A stretch of 64,000 nt of DNA, taken from NCBI GenBank assembly GCA_035222895.1, contig JAVYIG010001046.1:62001-126000 (forward strand), written 5' to 3'. The notes beneath the pieces were generated by a model that was not told the origin of the DNA, searched no databases, and was given only the letters and a program-made list of their open reading frames with translations. This document shows positions 11,521-24,469 of the stretch, one piece after another (the first letter of the stretch is position 1; the number at the start of each line of letters is the position of its first letter). The translations under genes were made by a program, and so were the position numbers. The DNA comes from Strongylocentrotus droebachiensis (lineage: Eukaryota > Echinodermata > Echinoidea > Camarodonta > Strongylocentrotidae).

Positions 11521-12154
11521 AGTGTGAGATGATGCATATACAAATTCCTTCAAAACATTGCTTTGTAATAGACATTATTATTATTGCACCTGTGCTTAGT
11601 AATGTTACCTAACATATGAAACAATAGTATGCATGCCAAGAAGACAACGGTATGCTAGTACATGTACATATAGATGGTAGATACACTGAACAATTGAAAG
11701 AGGAAAATTGATGTCAGATAGAAGAGGCGAGAAGAGAGACAAGAAAGAAAAAAGAAAGAAAGACAGAAAAGCTGAGAAAAGGAAAGAAAGGAATGGGAGG
11801 GAAAGTGCAGTGTGAGATATTGAATATATTGTCGAATTGATGGGTCTACATGTCACACAAAAAAGATTCCCCTGTAGGCCCATGCATTATGGTTCAAGGC
11901 ATGCCCACATAGAGGAATTTTGTAAATGTTGGGGATAGGGGCAAAATCGGTCCCCAACAGGAAAAATTCCTCTGTAACACCATGCATTATGGTTCAAGGC
12001 ATGCCCCCAAATAGATTTTTTTTTTTAATGTTGGGGATCGGGGAAAATGCAATGAATTATTGATGGTTTATTGCATTTATTTTTGTTTTTGTATTTGTGG
12101 GGGTGGCCCCATACCCTAGCCCCCGCTACGTACAGTCATTATTCGGTGGCTATA

Positions 12155-12250
12155 AGCAATGGCCTCGTAATACTGTGAGCCCCTAGGATCAAAACCGTGT
12201 CGATGGGCTATATTAGTGCCCTTGTGTGAGGCATTAATCCTCATTACTGT
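12155..12250 (+). mobile_element. Degenerate tRNA-derived SINE
   Basis: GCCCTTGTGTGAGGCATTAATCCTCATTAC resembles the body of the SINEs at 46742 and 49800. The part before it (GTGAGCCCCTAGGATCAAAACC) is a worn B-box region. The right arm lacks it, since homology stops near 12165. Confidence 0.5.
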
Positions 12251-12423
12251 CAGTTATGACTTAATGACGTATATCCCCTAGTTGATTAGCATAGTAACCC
12301 ACACATGCTTTAGAAGTCACGCAAAACAAACACACTAGAATTGTTATTCAATAAAATCTGAGAATGTATACTATTATCTTGATTTATTAGGAATAAATCA
12401 TGTATAATGGTTTCCCTATAATC

Positions 12424-12560
12424 AGGGGCGGCCGAGCGACTTACAAAGTGGTGGGGGCACCAACAAAAATGGCACCTACAAAGGGAAAGGTCTCTTATTA
12501 GAAGAAAAGGGTAACCGAATTGCATTTTGCTGCTCCATGGCTGCAAGAAGCCTGGGGCAG
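12424..12560 (+). mobile_element. Short internally deleted copy of the GGGGCGG element
   Basis: Begins ATAATCAGGGGCGGCCGAGC and has the AAAGTGGTGGGGGCACCAAC subterminal sequence seen at 18655 and, reversed, at 23220-23285. The minisatellite core of the other copies is missing. Confidence 0.6.
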
Positions 12561-12594
12561 ACATCAAATTACATTGATATTGTAAAATATAATT

Positions 12595-12825
12595 TTTTCT
12601 GGTCCCACTATTTGGAATAGTCTTCCTTCAAGCATTCGTTCCTGCACCTCAGTCGAATCATTTAAGAGAAATGTAATTGTAATTTGTTATTTTTTAGAGT
12701 GTAATGCACTTGGAGAGTATATAACTATTCTGTTTTTATTTTAAAATGTAAAGCGCCTTGAGCATGTTCATGTAAAGGCGCTATATAAATACCAATATGT
12801 ATGTATGTATGTATTGATTGAAAAC
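12595..12825 (+). mobile_element. CR1/L2-like LINE 3' end
   Basis: Codes for the typical C-terminal block IWNSLPSSIRSCTSVESFKRN, then a UTR with AAGCGCCTTGAGCATG and GGCGCTATATAAATACC, ending in ATGT repeats. Only the last stretch is present. Confidence 0.7.
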
Positions 12826-13197
12826 ACATATTTATTAAAGGAATGAATGCTGTAATCTATTTTATTGTGTCTCCCAAACGTAGTATCAAACGAGAACGAC
12901 CGAGAGGAAGGATTTATGATGAATAGGTATACTAATTACACATTTTACCGGAACAGAAAACAACATTGGACTTTAGTGTTGAAATGCCTTATTGTCAGAA
13001 TTGGCGTCGGATGGGGGAAGAGTTATATGCGTGTATGCGGGCGTGGGGTGTGGTTGTGTCTGTGAGTGGTGGCGGCAGGTGTTTTGTCATCGTTTAAATC
13101 AGTTCAAATCTAAAGTTTCTCCTTTATTATATGTACTCATATTTAAGTATAAATATCTTTCCATACCAGTGGCCAACACGATTTCTTTCAAACAAAT

Positions 13198-13294
13198 CGT
13201 CCTTGTTTTCACGAAGTGACGGTAGTGAGGAAAATCGTAACGCAAAGTGAATGCAATTTTTTTTCACTACCGTCACTTCGTGAAAACAGCGACG
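13198..13294 (+). mobile_element. Small fold-back element, left arm only
   Basis: The ends pair as CGTCCTTGTTTTCACGAAG and CGTCGCTGTTTTCACGAAG, continuing through TGACGGTAGTGA. AAAT flanks both sides. The right arm (near 22070, reversed) reads straight across TTTCAAACTAATTTTGTCC, an empty site. Confidence 0.8.
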
Positions 13295-14536
13295 AAATTT
13301 TGTCCAAAAGATTGACCTTTTCAATATGTAAAGCAATGTGGATTATTATAATAATAATAACGTAAAAAAAACAAAAAAACACTAACATTAATGACGAAAG
13401 TTATTCCAATAAAGTAGCGGAAGCAGCGCTCCGACGGGGAGAGGGGGGGGGGGGTAGAAAATCATGCTCCTCCACGTTTCCAAATAACCAAACTTGACCC
13501 CTTTGATTGTGAAAATGTATTTCTTGTAATGGGGTTCTCGGGAACCCTTTTAAATCTCTGATTCTTGCCCTAGCTCTCCCCTACTAATGAATACCCCTCT
13601 CCCTTGAATAAGTGCACATTTTTTAATAGCCACATTTCCCGTTTTTGTTTAAAATATGTGCGTTTTCTAAAGCCCACACCCCCATAACAAAAATCTATCC
13701 TTCGGAGCATGTGTGTAGATAGTTATCAGTTTAGAAGGAGGCATCGATCACCTGGCCCGAAGCGCCTTTCTCGTCGGGGGTGCTGATGAATATTTCCTAT
13801 TAACTCCAAAAATTCATAGCAAGCCAGAAGATTTAATTGAAATGTAAAGTAACATGATGACATGGTGATGCTGAATCCGAACAAGGACAATTGTGAAAAT
13901 TATGTTAAAGGTCGATACGAAAGAAAAGCTAACCTTATTTGCAATATTAGTGTTATGTTTTATGAAACCGTTTATATCAGCTCTGAGTCAAGTAGAACAG
14001 TATTTTGTTGTTTGGATATTGTTATTTTTTGTTTTGTTGAGGTTTCGATATATATTCTACATTCTCCTTTTGCCCTGATTGCGTTTTGTTTTGATTGTGA
14101 TAAAAGCGATATCACTAAATTTTAAGTACGGCGACCTTGTGTACCTAGTCTAATTACAATTTTCCTTTGTTTTCTTGAGTTGTTTAATGATATGTTTCCA
14201 GGAAGTAGTAGTACATTAATGTAAGTTCTGTTTTTCTTTTGTTTGTTTGCTTTGATAATTATGTTATGCTATCATGCCAGGATTGATTTCAGTCAATTAT
14301 TTGAATTTGAATTTGACTTTGCTTCAATCATTTATGCACCAGATAGTTTGATTCACCAGAAATTGCTCCAAAGTCGATTTTTATCAAAAATGGTTGACTT
14401 TGATGATAAGTTTTGTTTTGTGCTTTCTTTGTATTTTGTATTCGCTTTCCTCATTACTATGATTGTAAGGGCAATCGCTGTGTTTTATTCCAAGCCACTG
14501 GCTTTTTTAATGCGAATTCCTATGCACAAATTTATA

Positions 14537-14745
14537 CACTCTAAAAACTGAAATGTTAAATCACCATTTAAAAGGGCCGAGGAGTGACCACTCTTTCAAA
14601 ATGTCAGATTGATACTTTTATCCTGCTAGATTCAACCTTTATAGTGTTGGATCCAGCATGTTCAAAGTGTTAATCTACCATTTTGAAAGAGTGGTCACTC
14701 CTCGGCCCTTTTAAATGGTGATTTAACATTTCAGTTTTTAGAGTG
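14537..14745 (+). mobile_element. Tc1/mariner-like MITE with TA duplication
   Basis: Near-perfect terminal inverted repeats of about 67 bp start CACTCTAAAAACTGAAATG. TA lies on both sides (14535-14536 and 14746-14747). The right arm has CAAATTTATAATGTATTA at the matching place (near 20905), with one TA and no element. A TA duplication fits Tc1/mariner. Confidence 0.9.
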
Positions 14746-16075
14746 TAATATATTATATCCTTGTATTTTATGAAATTAATACATTGAATTGAATTGAAAA
14801 AGTAATGGACCAAGATCTATACATAATATGCTGGTTCTCTATTTACACATAGCAGAATATTTTCACGCAAGCATTTTTTCATATAAATTTAAGTAATATC
14901 AGAATACTGAATATATCATTTTGCCCTCCTTGTGTTTGCTCTAATGTATCATTTATGTTATCACTGACAGGTGTGTCTCCAGACTGCCAGAGATGTGAAT
15001 GCAACTTCCCTGAAATCTAGTTTGTAGATTGATTTTAAAGTGTAATTGAAATACAGGAAAACTTTATATATCATGCAGATATATTATATATCATTTCGGG
15101 TAGTCGTGGTATTATCATACTTATTCGATAGCGTATTTGTTAGTGACTTTATAAAGGATATTCCAACGAAAAATACTTGAGTACTTTATTTTCTAGACCA
15201 TTTAGAAAAAGGAAATAGTCTTTTGATAGGAAATATATTTGAAGCATTATAACTGACAGTGACAGACATTAATATGATATAATATATGTGCTTATGTGGG
15301 GCGCAGTGATAAGGGTGTGGGTGTGTGAGAGACTGTGTAATGATCTGATTTGTTCACATCAAACCTCCAAGCTGTGTGTTTACACCTACACAAAAGGTAG
15401 ATGAGGACATTATATTATGTTATGTAAGGTGATTTGTGTGCGCGCTTGTGCGGTGAGAGATTTAAAAAAAAAAAATGGTTTGCCATCTGCAAACCAATGC
15501 CTAAATATTTTTGTTTTGAGATCTCCCTTTGTAGGTGCCCCTTTTTTTCTCTCTCCAGAAAGTGCCCCTACTTTAGCACCAATAGAGTTAAGTTTGAGAC
15601 AAGAAGACAATAGTATTGTTATCAAACCTTTTGTTAATAGTATACGAAAAACAAAAAGCATGAGCAAAAGTATAACACGATGATTTCACTAATACTAGTT
15701 GTCTATATGACCCCTTTAAAATATAAGATTTATATACCCCCCCCCCCTAAAAAAGGAAGAAAACATTAAAAAACATAAATAAATATGGACATGTGTTTAA
15801 ACATACATAAATAAATATCTTTGGTGATTGGTCGCCTTTTATATGAGACTTTTATGTGTCGATCGCAAGGGTTCCATGATTATAAAGAGCGCCATCATGT
15901 TGCGCTACAGACACAAATACATGTTTTCATTCATCAAGGGAATGTCTCTCCAGTCATCGGATTATTTTGAAAGATGGTTTGAAAGAGCGCCATCATTCAG
16001 ATATTTTTGTCCGGTAATATGTTTGTTCGATACCCATTCGCTGTTTTGCTTTTTGCTTTCTTGCTCCCCCTCTCC

Positions 16076-16122
16076 CCCCTCTCTCTCTCTCTCTCTCTCC
16101 CTCTCTCTCCCTCTCTCTCAAT
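16076..16122 (+). repeat. CT microsatellite
   Basis: (CT)n with interruptions; the GA equivalent is at 48080-48120 in the third copy. Confidence 0.9.
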
Positions 16123-16199
16123 CCACAGAATGTTTAGCAATGTTCCCTTTTAATGCAAATGTTTGCCTATAAGTTTGTATCTACACACGTGAATACATA

Positions 16200-17688
16200 T
16201 CAAAATTATGATTATAAAGAAAAAGCGAGAATTCCCGACGGAAACATGGTATTTGATAGGGAAAAATTATATTTATCAATTCATTTGTAATTTAAAAAAA
16301 AAGTGGATACCCCGGCTACAAACAAACAAGTTTAATAAAAATGAAAGGTGTAGTCTTAGACCAACTACAGGTACATCATAATCTAGAACAAATAATTTCT
16401 TTCAAAAGGGCAAATCCATGACGTAAACTATTTGATACAGCGTGATTAGTTTATATAGACCATCAATCAGCTTTGTTTATATGTTTGTACCAAATATAAA
16501 GGTGTATTATGGTTTCTACATTTCAAATAGGAAATATCAATATGATTCCATATCTCCTTTTATCGTACAATAGCGGCCCGCCAACTTATCACTGATTACT
16601 CATACGGATAAGAGTCTCAAAACTTTAGCTCACTCACTTCGCTCGCTTGCAAAATAACCCATTTGTAATCGCATGCTTCCACGTATGATTTGAAAACTTT
16701 TTTTTTTTTACCTCAAACGAGGAACATTTGGGGATAGAAATTATTCATGACAGTGTACAAGTTTTTTTTTTTAAATGCTGTTCACCGCCCAAATGGGCTA
16801 TAAGTATGTGTGCATAATGCGCATAAACTGATTTCAGAATTATGAGGAAGAGAGTTCCATATTGACGGTCATTTTGATTTGAAAGAAAAGGATGATGCTG
16901 TAGGTATACATTTTCCGACATAGTAATTTTCCGGATTTCTAATATAACAATTATGCATTTCTGTTTTAAATTTAATAATAGAGGCAAGATAATATGGTAA
17001 TTTTGTTATGTTTATGTTTAAAGACCTTTAATGAGATACAGTAGACATTCAATTGATAGATAGTGAGAACTGAAAAGATGTAGTTTTTTAAATAGTGGTT
17101 GTGAAAGAGCAGTATAGAGAGATATTGAACATATTCTTACAATTTTTTTTTGCAACTTTGCCATTGATACATGAATAACAAAAACCTGTACACAAAGACC
17201 ACCAGCCTATTAAGACCGACATTTTGTCTCATTTGAGCGGTCTTTATAGACAGGTTTCACTGTACTCAATAATATAATGGAACTGAACAAGTCAACATTC
17301 TATTCTATGTGGGAATGGAGAAGGGGTAAAGGGAGGGGGAGGGGGGGGGGGATTAAATGTGCATCCGCGGATGACGGAACTTGGGATATTTTAATGGGTG
17401 GCATAGTATGAGTCTATGTACTTAGACAACGGGGAGAGGGGGGGGGGGGAGAGATGGTCCTACTCTGAAAATGAAATGCGAATTTACAAGGCTACTGATT
17501 AGGGGAGGGGGGGGGGGTAGTCAAGGCGTTTTATTTTCTCATCCTTTCTCACTTTTCCTTTTCCCTCTCTCTTTTTATTTCTCGCCTTATCTTCCTTTTA
17601 ATGTATTTTCCAACAATCGATAGGGGGCACGTGCTCTCGTGCCGCCCTCTGTAGTCACTCCACTCGTATCTAGTGTATGATATATAAT
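16200..17688. other. Spacer without recognised gene; G-rich runs
   Basis: No coding or family match is seen. Three runs of 9 or more G lie at about 17341, 17440 and 17507, within 200 bp on one strand. Confidence 0.6.
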
Positions 17689-17689
17689 A

Positions 17690-18455
17690 ATAATAATAAT
17701 AAATTTATATAGCGCAGCTTTTATACAAAGTATATTCAGCTGCGCTGGTTCAGAGCTCCATTTTACTAAATTCTACAAAAAAAGATCTCTCAATTGAACA
17801 AATACGTTTTAAAATTGGATTTGAAGACATTGAGAGATGGAGTGCTTCGTATTTCTATTGGCAAGCTATTCCATAGTTTCGGGGCAGCAGAAGCAAAAGC
17901 ACGGTCCCCGAGAGTTACTTTAGTTTTGCCATGGGGAATCTGAAACAATAATTTATCTGTGGAACTGCGCAGGCTACGACTGTGTGCCTGGACTTTGAGT
18001 TGAAGTAATTATGTTATGTTACCAGGAGCTTGACCACTCAATGATTTATATACAATTAACAACATTCTAAATGAAATTCTTTGACGGACTGGCAACCAGT
18101 GGAGCTCTCTCAGAAGAGGTGCGGTTGAAGTGAATTTCGACCGACGATAGACAAGTCTTGCACATGCATTTTGGACTCTTTGTAACTTAGCTATCAGAGA
18201 ATCAGGCATTCCAAACATCAACCCGTTATTAAGCTTACTTGTGATGAGAGCATGTACAACCAATTTCATACTTTCTTGATCTAAATATTTGCGGATACGT
18301 CTGAGATTGTACAGAAGATAGTATGTTAATTTGCATATATTTTTAACATGTGTTTCCATGTTCAAATTAGTATCAAAGTATACTCCTAAATTCCTTGCTG
18401 TAACAGAGGGTATCACATTGTAGGATCCAACTCTTACACCGTCAATGCTTTTTTT
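17690..18455 (-). mobile_element. L2/CR1-like LINE 3' end in the spacer
   Basis: On the - strand it codes for the region after the RT palm: NVIPSVTARNLGVYFD, LQRVQNACARLV, LRELHWLPVRQRI, then after one frameshift near 18008 RAFASAAPKLWNSLP and LNVFKSNFKTYLFN with a stop. The 3' UTR has GCGCTATATAAATTTATT, then ATT repeats to 17690. It is 5'-truncated and dead. Confidence 0.9.
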
Positions 18456-18649
18456 TTAGATCTGTTGTGAAGTGTATTAAATGCAATGTAGATTACTGAC
18501 CAGCATTTCACAAAAAGACACTTAAAATGGCATTATTTTGTCAAGATTTTCCCAAAGCTTGACAAGCATTGGTTGTGACGTGTATGCTGCGTTTACACTA
18601 TAGGAAACAATTCTTAACCCACCCCCCTCCACACACACACAACCGCACG

Positions 18650-20252
18650 CGCACTTCCAAAGTGGGGGGGGGGGGCACCAACAAAACAGGGCACTTTCTG
18701 GAATAAAGGGCACCTTCAAAGGGAAATCTTAAAGGGAAATAAACAATTTTTTAGAGATTGGTATATACCCCTATATTGTAATTACATTATCGGGGATGAT
18801 TTCAATATTTGTTTCTATTTATACATCATATAAGATTTTGCTTAAGTATCATCTTTGCAGTTGCGTGTGATGGTCTAAAAATTCAATTGCGAGCGAGCAA
18901 AGATTTGTGAGGTCGCAGTGCGAAAAATTACATTTTATAAAGAGGAATGACCCAATCCTGATGGGGTTATAAGCACTGAAAAGATCTTTGATAAGTTACA
19001 TAATATAATTATAACATCTATAACTACGAGCGAGCGTAGCGAGCGAGCTTTGGGGGAAATTGCTTTTAGTCGCTTGAAATAAGGGGCACATTTAATGATG
19101 AGAGGAAAAGGGGACACTTATCGAAAGGGTTAAGACAGTTATTAGAAAAGAAAAGGAGCACTTGTTAGACTACAAATGCTAATTATCAGAGGTGAAAATG
19201 GGGCACTTCTTACACCTAAAAAAGAGACATGCGCCAGGGATGAAAAGGAAATGGGCATTTGTCGACGGAAAAGAGGCGCCCATCAGATTTTGATAGGGGG
19301 CATTTATAAGAAGTGAAAATGGGTATTTATGAAAAAGGGATAGGGTCTTTATTAGAAAGGAAATCGGGCACATATCATTGTCGTAATGGGGTAATGAGAA
19401 GGGGAAGTGGCTCTTATTAAAAGGAAAAAGAGGCACATATTAAAATAAACGGGGCACTTATCAAAGACCAAAAGTGGTAATTATGAGAAGGAGAAGGTGC
19501 ACTTATAAGGAAAAAAAGAGCATTTATTAGGAAGGAAAAGGGGGACGTGTCAACATAAAAGGGGCATTTATAAGAGATGTAAGAGCACTTATCAGGAGGT
19601 GAAGGGGTAATTGGCAAAGTAAAACGAGTATCTCTCAAAATTGAATAGGGTCATTCACAAGAGATGAAAAGGGGCACTTATAAGAAGGGAAAAGGGCTCT
19701 TCTTTAAATGAGGGCACTTATCATAAGCGAAAGGGGCACTTATTAAAAGGGAAAGGGGGCACATGTAAAAGTATAAGGTGCGCTTATCCAAGTTAAAAAG
19801 GGGTAGTTATTAGAAGGGGAAGGGGCACTTTTTACAAAGGAAAAGGAGCACTTGTCAAAGCAAAAGGGGAACCTCTCAAATTTGAATAGGGCAATTATCA
19901 GAGGTGAAGGGGGCGCTTATCAAAAGTGAAAAGGGGCGCTTCTCGTATCTTAAAAGGAGAACTTACTAAAGATTTAAAAGGGCACTTATGAGAATGGAAA
20001 ATGGACACTTATTGCAAAGGACAATGGGAACTTGTCAAAGGTAAAGGGGTACGTGTCAAAATAAAAGGGGCACTTTCCAAAGTAAAAAAAGGACTTTTCC
20101 TATGTAAAAAGGGGCACTTTTCAAAGTAAAAGGGGCACTGTTCCTATGCAAAAAGGGGCACTTTTAGGGTACTTGAAAAAGTGGGAGGGCACTGTGCCCC
20201 GTCCCTGCCCCCCCCCCCCCCCCCCCCCTCCCCGGGAGCGCCGCCTCTGATT
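18650..20252 (+). mobile_element. Element with GGGCACTT minisatellite core
   Basis: The left part (CAAAGTGGGG, CACCAACAAAA, GGGCACTTTCTGGA, GGCACCTTCAAAGGGAAATC) matches the reversed 22480-23285 copy. The core from about 19080 to 20170 is a worn repeat of 22-30 bp built on AAAAGGGGCACTTAT. The right end is GGGAGCGCCGCCTCTGATTA, whose complement begins like the AATCAGGGGCGG left end at 12424. Short open frames in it are products of the repeat. Confidence 0.75.
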
Positions 20253-22479
20253 ATGCAACACCATATCTTCTCCTCATCCACCTATTGTATAGGGGTAAAC
20301 ACACGGTTTAATGGTTGATTGTGAACAATTCAGACTTCACAAATACCCTAACCACTGCGCCCCACATAAACACATAACTCATATCATCTACCAAATATCT
20401 GTCGGTTATATAAATCCATTTTTTTCTTCCTCAAAAGACTTTTTACTTTTTCTAAATAGTCTAGAAATAAAAGTACACCATTTTTTCGTTAGTATATCCT
20501 TTATTTAATCATTTAAAACGACGCCATTGAATGAATATGATAATACGATAATGATATTTGATATATCTGCATTATATAGAAAGTTTGTCTGTCTTTTAAT
20601 TACACTTTATAAATAATCAACCAAAAAAGACTTCAGGGAAGTTGCATTTACATCTCTGGCAGTCTGGAGACAACCCTGTCAGTGATACGAACAAAATAAA
20701 TGACACATCTGAGCAAGCATAAGGAGGTCGAGATTCTATATTCAGTTTTCGGATATGACTTAAATATACATGAATAAAATGCTTGCGTGAAATATTTTGC
20801 TATTTTGAAATATAGAACCAGTATACATGTATTGATTTTTTGGTCCATTACCTTTTCAATTCAATTCAATTTATTAATTTCATAAAAAACAAGAATATAA
20901 TACATTATAAATTTGTGCATGGGAAATTGCATTAAAAAGCCAGTGGCTTGTAATAAAACAGAGCGATTGCCCTTACAATCATAGTAATAAGGAAAGCGAA
21001 TACAGAATACAAACAAAGCACAAAACAAAATTTATCATTGAAGTCAGCCATTTTGGATAAAAATTGACTTTGGAGCAATTTCTAGTGAATCAAACTATCT
21101 GGTGCATAAATGCTTGAAGCAGAGTCAATTTTGAATTCAAATAATTGACTGAAATCAATCCTGGCATGATAGGTTAATATCATTATCAAATCAAACAAAC
21201 AAAAGAAAACAGAACGTACAGTAATATACTACATAGAAACATATCATTAAACAACTCAAGAAAACAAAGGAAAGCTGTTATTAAAAGTGAGTGATATCGC
21301 TAATAACACAATCAAAACAATACGCAATCAGGACAATATGACACTGTAGAATATATAAATAGAAACCTCAAAAAAAAAAAAAAAAATATCCAAACAAAAG
21401 AGTACCGTTTCTACTTGACTCAGAGCTGATATAAACGGTTTCATGAACCATAACACTAATATTGCAAATAGGGTTGGCTTTTCTTTCGTATCAACCTTTA
21501 ATATAATTTTCACAATTTTCCTTGATCGGATTCAGCATCACCATGTCATCAGAGTTAATAGGAAATACTCATCAGCACCCCCGACGAGAAAGGCGCTTCG
21601 GGCCAGGTGATCGATGCCTTCTAAACTGATAACTATCTACACACATGCTCAGAATGATAGATTTTTGTTATGGGGTGTTTTTTTTTATAAAATGCACATG
21701 TTTTAAACAAAAAACGGAAAATGTGGGTAAAAAATGTGCATTTATTCAAGGGAGAGGGGTGTTGTTCAGAATGAAAAAGGGATATCCATTAGTAGGGGAG
21801 AAGCTGCGGCACGAATCAGAGAATTAAAAGAGTGCCCGAGAACCCCATTACAAGAAATACGTTTTCACAATCAAAGGGGTCAATTTTGGTTATTTGAAAA
21901 CGTGGAGGGGCATGATTTCTTCCCCCCCCCCCCCCCCCGTCGGAGCGCTGCTTCCGCCACTTTCTTGGAACAACTGTTGTCATTAATGTTATTGTTTTTT
22001 TAACGTTATTATTATTATGGCTTTACATGTTGAAAAAGCCAATCTATTGGACAAAATTAGTTTGAAAGAAATCGTGTTGGCCACTAGTATTGAAAGATAT
22101 TTATACTTAGATATGAGTACATATAATAAAGGTGAAACTTTAGACATGAACTGATTTAAATGAGGAAAAAACACCTGCCGCCTCCACTCACAGACACAAC
22201 CACAGCCCCACGCCAGCATACACGCATAGAACTCTTCCAAAATCTGTCGCCAATTCTGACATTAAGCATTTCAACACTAAAGTCCAATGTTCTTTTTCCG
22301 TTCCGGTAAAATGTGTAATAAGTATACCTATTCATCCTGAATCCTTCCTCTCAGTCGTTCTCGTTTGATACTACGTTTGTGAGACCCAATAAATTATATT
22401 TCAGATATGCATTCCTTTAATAAATATGTGTTTTCAATCAGAGTAATTTTATGTCTGTCCCCAGGCTTCTTGCAGCCAT

Positions 22480-23285
22480 GGAGCAGCAACATTCAATGCG
22501 GTTATCCTTTTCTTCTAATAATGGACCTATTCCCTTTTCATAAATGCTCCTAGTCTTCTCTTATAAATTCCCATATCAATATCCGATGGGTGTCCCTTTT
22601 CCGTCGACAAGTGCCCATTTCCCATTCTCACAAGTGCCCCTTTTCATCCCTGATGCTTTTTTTCAGGTGTTAGAAGTGCCTCATTTTCACTTATGATAAA
22701 TACCCTTTGTAAATTTACTCATGATCCTTTTCTTTGGTAATAGGTGTTTTATTCCTTTCGATAAGTGTCCCCTTTTCCTCTCATCACTTAAACGTTCCCT
22801 AATTTAAAGCGACTGAGAGCAATCTCCCCCGAAGCTCGCTCGCATCAATGTAACTTATCAAAGGTCTTTTCAGCCTTCTGTTATGATAATGTCCTTATCT
22901 TACCCCAACAGGATGGGTTTATTCCTCTTTATATGATGTAATTTTTTCGCACTGTGACCTCACAAATCTTAAATGTTTTTCTCGCTTGCTTCGATCGCTC
23001 ACAATGGATATTCAGACCATCACACGCAAATGCTAAGAATGGTGCTTAAGCAATATCTTGTATGATGTATAAAGAGAAACAAATATTGAATTCATCCCTG
23101 CTAATGGAATTACATTGTAAGGATATATACCAACTAATGTCCCCAAAATTGTATATTTTCGCTTTGAGATTTCCCTTTGTAGGTGCCTTTTTTTCTCCAG
23201 AAAGTGCCCTTTTTTCTTCAGAAAGTGCCTTTTTTTGTTGGTGCCCTACTCCACTTTGGAAGTCGCTCGGCCGCTCCTGATTATC
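22480..23285 (-). mobile_element. GGGCACTT element, right-arm copy
   Basis: Reversed copy of the element at 18650-20252, sharing the end sequence, a middle section (22830-23000 vs 18900-19060) and a shorter minisatellite (22545-22810). It corresponds in position to the short left-arm copy at 12424-12560. Confidence 0.7.
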
Positions 23286-23371
23286 GGGCAACCATTAAAC
23301 ATCTCATATTCTGGAAGCGAGATGTCTAAACATCTTCGTTTATCATATGAGCAGCCAGGTGCCTGAATATT

Positions 23372-23745
23372 CTCTTTATAATAATAATAATAATATTTAA
23401 TTTTTATATAGCGCTTAATACAAATGTCTCTAAGCGCTTTACAAATATATTATTACCCCGGTCATTGGATTCAGTGGTGCTTACCCGCACACAATGTGTG
23501 CACAATCTCCACTCCCTGGGGAGCATTCCAGCCAGGCGTTACATGACGCTCAAAAACTGTTTGACCAACAATGACGGTCGCATCCTACCGGGTACCCATT
23601 TAACACCTGGGTGGAGAGTAGCAAGTGCAGGTTAATATCTTGCCAAAGGATATTAGTGCCGTGTCGGGATTCGAACCCTCGACCTTCGCATCTTCAAGTC
23701 AAGCGCCTTAAACCACTCGACCACGACACGCCCATATATACAGTG
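23372..23745 (-). mobile_element. tRNA-derived SINE, full length
   Basis: On the - strand the head is tRNA-like (Ser/Leu type): A box TGGTCGAGTGGTTTAAGG, B box GGTTCGAATCC. The body has CCTTTGGCAAGATATTAACC and TTAAATGGGTACCCGGTAGG. The tail AAGCGCTATATAAAAATT plus ATT repeats resembles the LINE end at 17690. The left arm lacks it. Confidence 0.88.
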
Positions 23746-24469
23746 CGTCCCAGAAAAAACGAACCGAGAATTATTGATGTTTAATCATAACTTAATCACA
23801 ATTATAATTAATAAATGACACATATTTGTAAAGCTTAGATCCTCCTCTTTTATTTGATGCAACGATGCCATTGCTTAGCCACCGAATCATGACTGTACGC
23901 AGCGTGGGCTAGGGTACGGCCCCCCCCCCCACAATTACAAAAAAAAACAAAGAAAATGCAATAAATTATCAATAATTCATGGCACTTTGCCCCGATCCCC
24001 AACATAAAAAACAATCCTCTATGTGGGCATGCCTTGAACCATAATGCATGGTCCTACAGAGGAAGTTTTCCTGTTGGGGACCGATTTTGCCCCCACCCCC
24101 TACATAAAAAAAAAATCAGGGCATGTTTTTTTGAGTGACATGTAGACCCATCAATTCGACAATATATTTAATATCTCATACTGCACTTTTCCTCCTTTTC
24201 CTTTCTTTCCTTTTCTCAGCTTTTCTGTCTTTCGTCTGTCTTTCTTCTTTCTTTCTTCTTCCTTTGTTGTCTCTCTTCTCGCCTCTTCTATCTGACATTA
24301 ATTTTCTTCTTTCAATTGTACAGTGTATCTACCATCTATATGTACATGTACTAGCATACAGTTGTCTTCTTGGCATGCATACTATTGTTTCATATGTTAT
24401 GTAACAGTTCTAAGCACAGGTGCAATAATAATAATACTGCCTTTTACAAAGCAATGTTTTGAAGGAATT

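Larger units (their letters stand above)
150..15390 (+). repeat. Left arm of a large inverted duplication
   Basis: Read as reverse complement, this stretch matches about 20285-35150. Anchors (left vs right): 190-520 vs 34740-35105; 523-700 vs 34530-34708; 6760-7147 vs 31297-32170; 7148-8715 vs 30070-31296; 9980-10130 vs 25215-25378; 10772-12165 vs 23870-25210; 12420-13440 vs 21950-23290; 13480-15390 vs 20285-21930. TenA exons 2-4 are shared at matching exon lengths. The arms differ by substitutions, small indels and many insertions. The outer end may lie before base 1. Confidence 0.9.
14280..16190 (+). repeat. Inner-arm sequence also found at 48.0-49.75 kb
   Basis: Besides pairing with the right arm to 15390, this stretch matches the reverse complement of 48000-49750. 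Shared marks are GACTTCAGGGAAGTTGCATT (reverse complement near 15010), TGTGTGCGCGCTTGTGCGG and TTGTCCGGTAATATGTTTG. Homology ends in a CT/GA microsatellite. No ORF is recognised. Confidence 0.8.

Noticed and set aside
15390..20285. A gene in the spacer between the arms
   Set aside because: Only a LINE 3' end, a repeat-filled element and non-coding sequence are seen; the short open frames do not match a family.
23665..23745. A tRNA gene on the - strand
   Set aside because: It is the head of a SINE with a body and ATT tail; the stem has mismatches.
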